NCBI GenBank assembly: GCA_902772105.1
Contig: CACXZI010000016.1
Span: 1-52,830, forward strand
DNA: 52,830 nucleotides
Direction: 5' to 3'
DNA from: Oscillospiraceae bacterium
GTDB taxonomy: Bacteria > Bacillota > Clostridia > Oscillospirales > Ruminococcaceae
Shown here: positions 48,114 to 52,830 of the stretch, in pieces
Position numbering within the stretch: position 1 is the stretch's first letter
How the letters are laid out: each line of letters opens with the position of its first letter
Made by a program: the position numbers and the translations under genes
The notes under the pieces: model-generated
Databases searched by the model: none
What the model saw: the letters and a program-made list of their open reading frames with translations, nothing else
Told to the model about the DNA's origin: nothing

Positions 48114-49853
48114 TTATTTCATCTTGTGGTTCATATTGTTCATCATATTATTAAAGTTATTGTTCATATTATTCATATTTTTATTAACTCTATTCATACT
48201 ATTAATATTCATATTATTATTCATATTCATATTGTTAAAGTTGTTCATGTTATTCATCTTGTAGTTTATATTGTTCATCATATTCATATTCGCACTATTG
48301 TTAACATTCAAGTTGTTATTATTATTACTGTACCTATTCATATTATTAACTCTATTCATACTATTAATATTCATATTATTGTTAATATTTTTGTTACTTA
48401 TCATATTTATGTTGTTATTACTATTATTAAAGTTGTTCATATTATTTCTGTTGTTGTTCATTATATTCATATTATAATTTTGATTACTTTTTATCATGTT
48501 ATTATTAACTCTATTCAAATTATTGTTAACATTAGTAAAGTTGTTTATATTGTTCATATTGTTCATCATATTATTATTATTATTCATATTATTAACTCTA
48601 TTCAAATTATTGTTAACATTAGTAAAGTTGTTCATATTATTCATATTGTTCATCATATTATTATTCATATTATTAACTCTATTCATACTATTAATATTCA
48701 TATTATTGTTAATATTTTTGTTACTCATCATATTTATGTTGTTATTACTATTATTAAAGTTGTTCATATTATTCATATTGTAGTTCATATTTCTATTCAT
48801 GTTATTCATATTGTTAAAGTTGTTCATGTTATTCATATTCATATTCATATTCATATTGCTAAAGCTGTTCATATTATTGTTGTTCATCATATTCATATTA
48901 TTGTTATTACTGTTGTTTATGAAATTCTTTAATGCCATAAAGCTGTTGAACATACTACATATCTTGCAATAAATATCACTAAGGTTATTTATATTTATAT
49001 TCATATTCATATTCATGTTCATATTATTTCTTAAAATGCACACTATTTGTAACATCTGTTTTACTTGATTATCTAATGTATCAATAATAGCTTTACTAGT
49101 TATATCTATTCTGTTTTGTATTTTTTTAACTTTATTTATAAGATCTTTATCGTATGATTTACTATTAGTAAAGTTATTTATTGCTGTATCAAAGTTTTTA
49201 TATCGGTTTATGCTTTCTTGTATGGTTTTTAATGATTCTTTTGTCATATTCTCAAGTTCTACAAAATCTAAAATTGTGATCGCTGGTTTATTATAAATAC
49301 GCAACATGGTATTTTTTAAATCATTTTTAATTTGAGCAAAAAGGAACGAACGGTAATATATAATATCGGAAATTTTTTCCATAATAAATATCTGTTGGTT
49401 AAGTTGTTCGTCGAGTTTAATTTCTGGAGCTATTTTTTTAATAGTACCTAATACATCGTATTCAATAGATGTCACTGGTATTACATCTGTGCTTATTTCT
49501 TCCATACTTTCACAAAGTGGTAGATTAACATTTTCAAATTTGTCAATAAATTCATTGAAATAACCTTCAATTTCTTCTTTTAAAAATTTTAAAACATTAC
49601 TTTTTGATATTTTTTCAACTCTACATCTTGCAAGTTTACCTAATATTTTGTTTCCTTTTTCATATAAAAGCTTACTTACATCTTTTAATCTCATATTATT
49701 TGTAGCATTTAAAGGCATATTGATATTTTTATTAACATTGATATTTCCATTAAAATTTTGATTTATGTAGTTGTTTCTCATAGCACTAGAGTTTGTTAAA
49801 GGCATCATTAACCCTGTTAGAATAAGTGCCAATATAATCTTTTTATTTTTCAT
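48114..49853 (-). CDS. Secreted Asn/Met-rich protein, block 2 copy
   Basis: A 579-residue protein whose signal peptide ([17 protein letters not shown].., cleavage after NSSA) is the same as that of the 44.9-47.1 kb protein. Residues about 45-290 form a helical, Ile/Lys-rich domain unlike the other copy, apart from short matches such as EYDVLGTI against EMDTLGMI. From about 315 to the end it is almost pure Asn/Met with Phe, Ser, Val and Arg in repeating words ([30 protein letters not shown]). AAGGTG precedes the ATG. It is followed by the frameshifted gene. The long reading frame on the opposite strand here is a shadow of the Asn codons. Unrecognised; probably secreted and disordered in its C-terminal half. 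Confidence 0.85.
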   Translation of the reverse strand: MKNKKIILALILTGLMMPLTNSSAMRNNYINQNFNGNINVNKNINMPLNATNNMRLKDVSKLLYEKGNKILGKLARCRVEKISKSNVLKFLKEEIEGYFNEFIDKFENVNLPLCESMEEISTDVIPVTSIEYDVLGTIKKIAPEIKLDEQLNQQIFIMEKISDIIYYRSFLFAQIKNDLKNTMLRIYNKPAITILDFVELENMTKESLKTIQESINRYKNFDTAINNFTNSKSYDKDLINKVKKIQNRIDITSKAIIDTLDNQVKQMLQIVCILRNNMNMNMNMNININNLSDIYCKICSMFNSFMALKNFINNSNNNNMNMMNNNNMNSFSNMNMNMNMNNMNNFNNMNNMNRNMNYNMNNMNNFNNSNNNINMMSNKNINNNMNINSMNRVNNMNNNMMNNMNNMNNFTNVNNNLNRVNNMNNNNNMMNNMNNINNFTNVNNNLNRVNNNMIKSNQNYNMNIMNNNRNNMNNFNNSNNNINMISNKNINNNMNINSMNRVNNMNRYSNNNNNLNVNNSANMNMMNNINYKMNNMNNFNNMNMNNNMNINSMNRVNKNMNNMNNNFNNMMNNMNHKMK

Positions 49854-50010
49854 ATTTCTTCACCTTCTTAAAATTCCCTTAAAATTTTTTATTTTTCTTG
49901 GTATATTTGTTAAACCCTAATTCCTATTCTAGCTTCTTTAATTATACTTTTTTCTCATAAAAAATCAACATAATTTTTTAGTTAAAAATTGGATAATTCT
50001 GCATTAAAAA
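49767..50010 (-). repeat. Signal-peptide/leader/promoter cassette, copy 2
   Basis: Second copy of the cassette at 46988-47231, covering codons 1-29 of the 48.1-49.9 kb gene, the leader and the promoter. Confidence 0.92.
49941..49968 (-). promoter_or_regulatory. Promoter of the 48.1-49.9 kb gene
   Basis: Minus strand TTGATT (49963-49968), 16 bases, TATAAT (49941-49946), as in the copy at 47162. Confidence 0.75.
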
Positions 50011-50109
50011 ATTTCAATTAAGTGGTTTAAATCAGGATATTTTTATATTTTAAATAAATTTAATATTTGGCTAAATAATATATTTTTTAATTTATAGTAA
50101 AGTAAATAA

Positions 50110-50142
50110 TAAAAACCCAACCGAATATTGGGTTGGGTTTAA
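50110..50142 (-). terminator. Terminator of the 50.2-51.9 kb gene
   Basis: Perfect stem AACCCAACC/GGTTGGGTT with an 8-base loop, preceded and followed by A/T runs, about 35 bases past the stop. Confidence 0.92.
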
Positions 50143-50175
50143 TTTAATTGTTAATTTATATATTTTTTAAAACAT

Positions 50176-51852
50176 TCAAGATTCACTTATTTTATATCTC
50201 TTTATGAAATAGTTTAAATATCTTGCTAAATTTTGGTCGCTGTAATTTTTAAAAATTAAATCAAAATTAGGTTTTAAATTTTCAACTTTATTATTAATAA
50301 TAATATTCAACAGATCATTGTATTTTTCGGCTCCGTTTCCTCTTAAACTCAAATACAATGATGCAAGAATTAATTTTAAACCTGAATTGAGTGTTTCTAC
50401 GGTTTCTTCATTTAATTCTTTTTTTTGGAATAAATAGAAAATTTTGCAAAAGTCATTTGCTATTCTTTTTTCTATTTTAATTTTTGCATGGTCTAATAAC
50501 ATATGAGAATCTCTTAATATTGCTGAAATTCTGTTATATAAAAAATTAGATATTTGGAGTTTAATTTTAATCTTATCTTCTTCGCTTTGTACATATTCTA
50601 AAATCTCTTCTTGTGGTAATTCATATTTTAATATTACTTCTTTTAAATCTCCTAATAAATATTCATCATTTTTTATTTGTTGAGGTTGATTTGGAATAGG
50701 AACACCAATTGTTTCCATAGTTTGTTTTATTAAATTTTTTTCATTTTCATCTAGAATGAAAAATGTTTTATCAAAATTGTTATATAAATCTTCAAATTTA
50801 TTGTTCATTAAGGTGAAAAGAATTCCACCGTTTAGATGTGGTGAGTTGCTTGTGTTTTTTACTAAATACATACATAAATAAACTAACTTCACAGCATTTT
50901 TTAAAACAGCTCTTTTTGCACCCATCATTTCTGGATAAATTCGGTATGCATAATTTCTATTTTGGTTTATTTTTTCTCTCACTTCTTTAGGTTCTAAATC
51001 CACCAACATATTATCTATAAGGTTCATATATATTTCAAACATTGAAAATCTAAAGTTACCAAATTCTTTTTCTTTTTCGTTATATTCTTCTATAAATTTT
51101 TTTGTAACTTCTTTTTCTTCTGCTTGGTTAACAACATAGTTAACGTTAGGGCGTCTAATCACATGTTGCTTCATGGCTTGTTCTATTTTTAAAATTTCAG
51201 GGTCTTCAGGTTGGCTATTAGCATTATTTATATTCATATTCATATTTCTTCTAACAGGTGCAGAACTTAAAATATTTTTGTAGTAGTTTTGATTATTGTT
51301 GTTATTATTAAAACTATTTGCTATGTTGTTGTTTTGGTTAAATCCAGTCATGTTTTGTGCATATCCATATCCATTGCTATATTTCATATTATTGAAATTT
51401 TGGTTATTGTTGTAGTTAAAACCATTATTTTGGTTAAAATTACTGTTGCTATAGTTATATGTACTATGGTTTTTAGTTGGGTAATAGCCACTATTTACAT
51501 TATTAAAATTTTGGTTATTGTTGTAGTTAAAACCATTATTTTGGTTAAAATTACTGTTGCTATAGTTAAAATTACTGTTGCTATAGTTATATGTACTATG
51601 GTTTTTAGTTGGGTAATAGCCACTATTTACATTATTAAAATTTTGACTGTTGTTATAGTTAAAACTATTATTTTGGTTATATGAGGGTTGATTGTAGTTA
51701 TTATATTGGTTTACATAGCTTTGAACTGGAGCTGAGCTTAACATGTTTTGGTTAAAATTTTTTTTATCAGCGTTATCATATCGTTGTTCTATTTGAGTTT
51801 TGTAGTTATATTGCTGATTTTGATTATGGTTATAATTATTATAATTATACAT
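50176..51852 (-). CDS. Asn/Tyr/Gln-rich N-terminus plus two helical modules
   Basis: A 558-residue protein without signal peptide. Residues 1 to about 215 are a prion-like Asn/Tyr/Gln/Ser tract with a 44-residue repeat (YYPTKNHSTYNYSNSNFN.., 132-bp DNA period) and the word LSSAPV at both ends. Two helical modules follow: one around LKNAVKLVYLCMYLVKNTSN and MNNKFEDLYNNFDKTFFILD, the other around LNSGLKLILASLYLSLRGNG and INNKVENLKPNFDLIFKNYS. AAGGGG precedes the ATG; a GACA-N6-TGATATAAT motif lies at 51883-51903 and a perfect terminator follows. The second module resembles the end of the 33 kb pseudogene. Function unknown; the layout suggests a scaffold or assembly-forming protein. Confidence 0.82.
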   Translation of the reverse strand: MYNYNNYNHNQNQQYNYKTQIEQRYDNADKKNFNQNMLSSAPVQSYVNQYNNYNQPSYNQNNSFNYNNSQNFNNVNSGYYPTKNHSTYNYSNSNFNYSNSNFNQNNGFNYNNNQNFNNVNSGYYPTKNHSTYNYSNSNFNQNNGFNYNNNQNFNNMKYSNGYGYAQNMTGFNQNNNIANSFNNNNNNQNYYKNILSSAPVRRNMNMNINNANSQPEDPEILKIEQAMKQHVIRRPNVNYVVNQAEEKEVTKKFIEEYNEKEKEFGNFRFSMFEIYMNLIDNMLVDLEPKEVREKINQNRNYAYRIYPEMMGAKRAVLKNAVKLVYLCMYLVKNTSNSPHLNGGILFTLMNNKFEDLYNNFDKTFFILDENEKNLIKQTMETIGVPIPNQPQQIKNDEYLLGDLKEVILKYELPQEEILEYVQSEEDKIKIKLQISNFLYNRISAILRDSHMLLDHAKIKIEKRIANDFCKIFYLFQKKELNEETVETLNSGLKLILASLYLSLRGNGAEKYNDLLNIIINNKVENLKPNFDLIFKNYSDQNLARYLNYFIKRYKISES

Positions 51853-51882
51853 TTTACTAACCCCTTTTTATTTTTTTCGTTT

Positions 51883-51903
51883 ATTATATCATAAAATTGT
51901 CGA
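51883..51903 (-). promoter_or_regulatory. TTCGACA-N6-TGATATAAT promoter motif
   Basis: Minus strand TTCGACA, six bases, TGATATAAT (51883-51891), about 30 bases before the ATG at 51852. Spacing is one base shorter than in the 31.9, 32.1 and 40.5 kb copies. Confidence 0.65.
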
Positions 51904-51966
51904 ATATCAAGTTTCTAATTTTGGTAATTTTTTTATTTTTTAATTTTAGATTGTTTTTATTTTTAG

Positions 51967-52830
51967 TTATAATTTTTTTTGATTTTGATTATAAATGTAA
52001 CTGTTATATTTCATGTTGTTGTGATTAAAAATATTTTGATTTTGGTTGTTACTATAATAATGAATATTGTTGTTTATGTTGTTGTTTCTTATTTGGTTGT
52101 TACTATAATAATGAATATTGTTGTTTATGTTGTTGTTTCTTATTTGGTTGTTACTATAATAATAATTAAAATTGTTGTTTTGGTTTATGTTATTGTTAAA
52201 GTTTATATTTTTGTAATTATTACATTGATTTTGATTATAACTGTAACTATTATTTTTCATGTTGTTATTGGTTATCATTTGATTGCTAAAGTTCATGTTG
52301 TTGCGATTAAAAATATTTTGATTTTGGTTGTTACTATAGTAATTAAAATTGTTGTTTTGGTTTATGTTCTGTTCATTTGTTTTTATAGACGGATTTTTTA
52401 GGGTTTTTGCACTAGAAATTTTGGTTTCACTATTAAGGTTGTATTTTAACATTCCTTTTAATGTGTTTTCATAATAGCTTTTATTTTGCTCATTTATTTT
52501 TTTATTTGGATTTTGCGAGGTTTTGATATTTGAATTATTGTTATCAAAAATAGTGCCAAAGTTTGTTTTTTTTGGTGTTTCTTTTGAGGCATCATCTATT
52601 ATTATATTTTTTTCATTTTGTTCATCTGTTTTTGTATATGGATTTTGTGGGGTGGGGGTATTTAAACTACTGTCATCATCAAATCCAGTGCAAAAGTTTG
52701 TTTCTCTTAGTATTTCTTTTGAGTCATAATCTAACACCACAAATATTCCATTTTGTAGCAAGTTTTTAAAATCAGAAATGTCTATTAACAACATATTACT
52801 AAGTCCATTTTTTTGCAAATCAAAAATATT
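51967..52830 (-). CDS. Asn-rich repeat protein, 5' end outside the window
   Basis: An open frame of 287 codons that reaches the window edge without an upstream stop or a convincing ribosome binding site, so the N-terminus is probably missing. Near the start is ..SNMLLIDISDFKNLLQNG.., which could be the end of a folded domain. Three imperfect repeats follow, of the type KETPKKTNFGTIFDNN.. with QNP..K..EQN. The last 130 residues are an Asn/Tyr/Gln/Ile tract with exact in-frame repeats (NNQIRNNNINNNIHYYS twice, 51-base DNA period). No terminator is evident. Probably another class 2 protein, but the domain that would show this lies beyond the window. Confidence 0.65.
   Translation of the reverse strand, partial: NIFDLQKNGLSNMLLIDISDFKNLLQNGIFVVLDYDSKEILRETNFCTGFDDDSSLNTPTPQNPYTKTDEQNEKNIIIDDASKETPKKTNFGTIFDNNNSNIKTSQNPNKKINEQNKSYYENTLKGMLKYNLNSETKISSAKTLKNPSIKTNEQNINQNNNFNYYSNNQNQNIFNRNNMNFSNQMITNNNMKNNSYSYNQNQCNNYKNINFNNNINQNNNFNYYYSNNQIRNNNINNNIHYYSNNQIRNNNINNNIHYYSNNQNQNIFNHNNMKYNSYIYNQNQKKL

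Noticed and set aside
48108..48932. Long plus-strand reading frame rich in Ile, His and Val
   Set aside because: It is the exact antisense of the Asn/Met tract of the 48.1-49.9 kb gene; AAT/AAC and ATG codons read backwards give Ile/Val and His. No ribosome binding site or promoter. The same holds for plus-strand frames at 45.9-46.3, 51.3-51.7 and 52.0-52.4 kb.
24773..52830. Sortase-anchored or S-layer-anchored surface proteins
   Set aside because: No LPxTG-like C-terminal motif, SLH-like repeat or C-terminal membrane helix is seen in the signal-peptide proteins.

Overview
The window looks like a piece of a very AT-rich Firmicutes genome, most likely Clostridia. Evidence: strong GGAGG-type ribosome binding sites, a secG-rnr pair, a DUF421/DUF4363 pair, a lipoprotein cyclophilin, dapL for the diaminopimelate pathway, and TTGACA/TATAAT promoters. 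The standard genetic code fits (TGG for Trp; TAA, TAG and TGA all act as stops). Long gene-free stretches, decaying duplicates and expanded Asn-rich proteins suggest a host-restricted or endosymbiotic lifestyle; that is inference and no species is claimed.

Left half (1-24 kb), housekeeping genes between repeat-filled spacers. Minus strand: DUF421 and DUF4363 membrane/exported proteins (0.2-2.0 kb) and a dapL-dat operon supplying meso-diaminopimelate and D-amino acids for peptidoglycan (2.8-4.9 kb). Plus strand: cysS, a lipoprotein peptidyl-prolyl isomerase, and the two subunits of a type IIA topoisomerase (7.1-13.7 kb). Then gap (minus, long structured leader), a histidine-kinase-like gene with duplicated sensor modules followed by pyrG (plus, 17.7-20.7 kb), and secG-rnr (minus, 21.3-23.7 kb). 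Nearly every spacer carries its own direct repeat (periods about 120, 137, 157, 207, 293, 305 and 323 bp when the in-gene array is included).

Right half (24.7-52.8 kb), an almost entirely minus-strand island of unrecognised proteins. Two classes can be separated. Class 1 has N-terminal signal peptides and ordinary promoters (24.8, 25.5-29.0, 40.7-41.6, 41.7-44.4, 44.9-47.1 and 48.1-49.9 kb). Class 2 lacks signal peptides and has Asn/Tyr/Gln-rich disordered N-termini followed by repeated alpha-helical modules (30.0-31.9, 32.1-32.8, 35.3-38.7, 38.9-40.4 and 50.2-51.9 kb). Several class 2 genes share an unusual promoter motif, GACA-N6/7-TGATATAAT. A recurring helical module (Trp or Phe, then a Leu/Ile-Tyr-x-Cys-like core helix, then an Asn/Asp-rich loop and a second helix) can be traced by eye in both classes.

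The island is evolving by local duplication: a tandem copy of a block of about 2.8 kb (44.4-47.2 and 47.3-50.0 kb), a duplicated signal-peptide/promoter cassette, an orphan promoter with a truncated start, a frameshifting tandem duplication joined at a GTGA overlap, a gene broken at a G6 tract, and two decayed copies. A modular repeat built from ATTACGTAG, CACTCGCCA and CCTGCTAAAT blocks occurs in inverted orientation at 2.1-2.8 and 29.1-29.9 kb, and as a single copy at 32.8 kb where it supplies the stop codon of a gene. The best candidate for an undescribed system is this island: a co-regulated, rapidly duplicating family of secreted and cytoplasmic low-complexity plus helical-repeat proteins.
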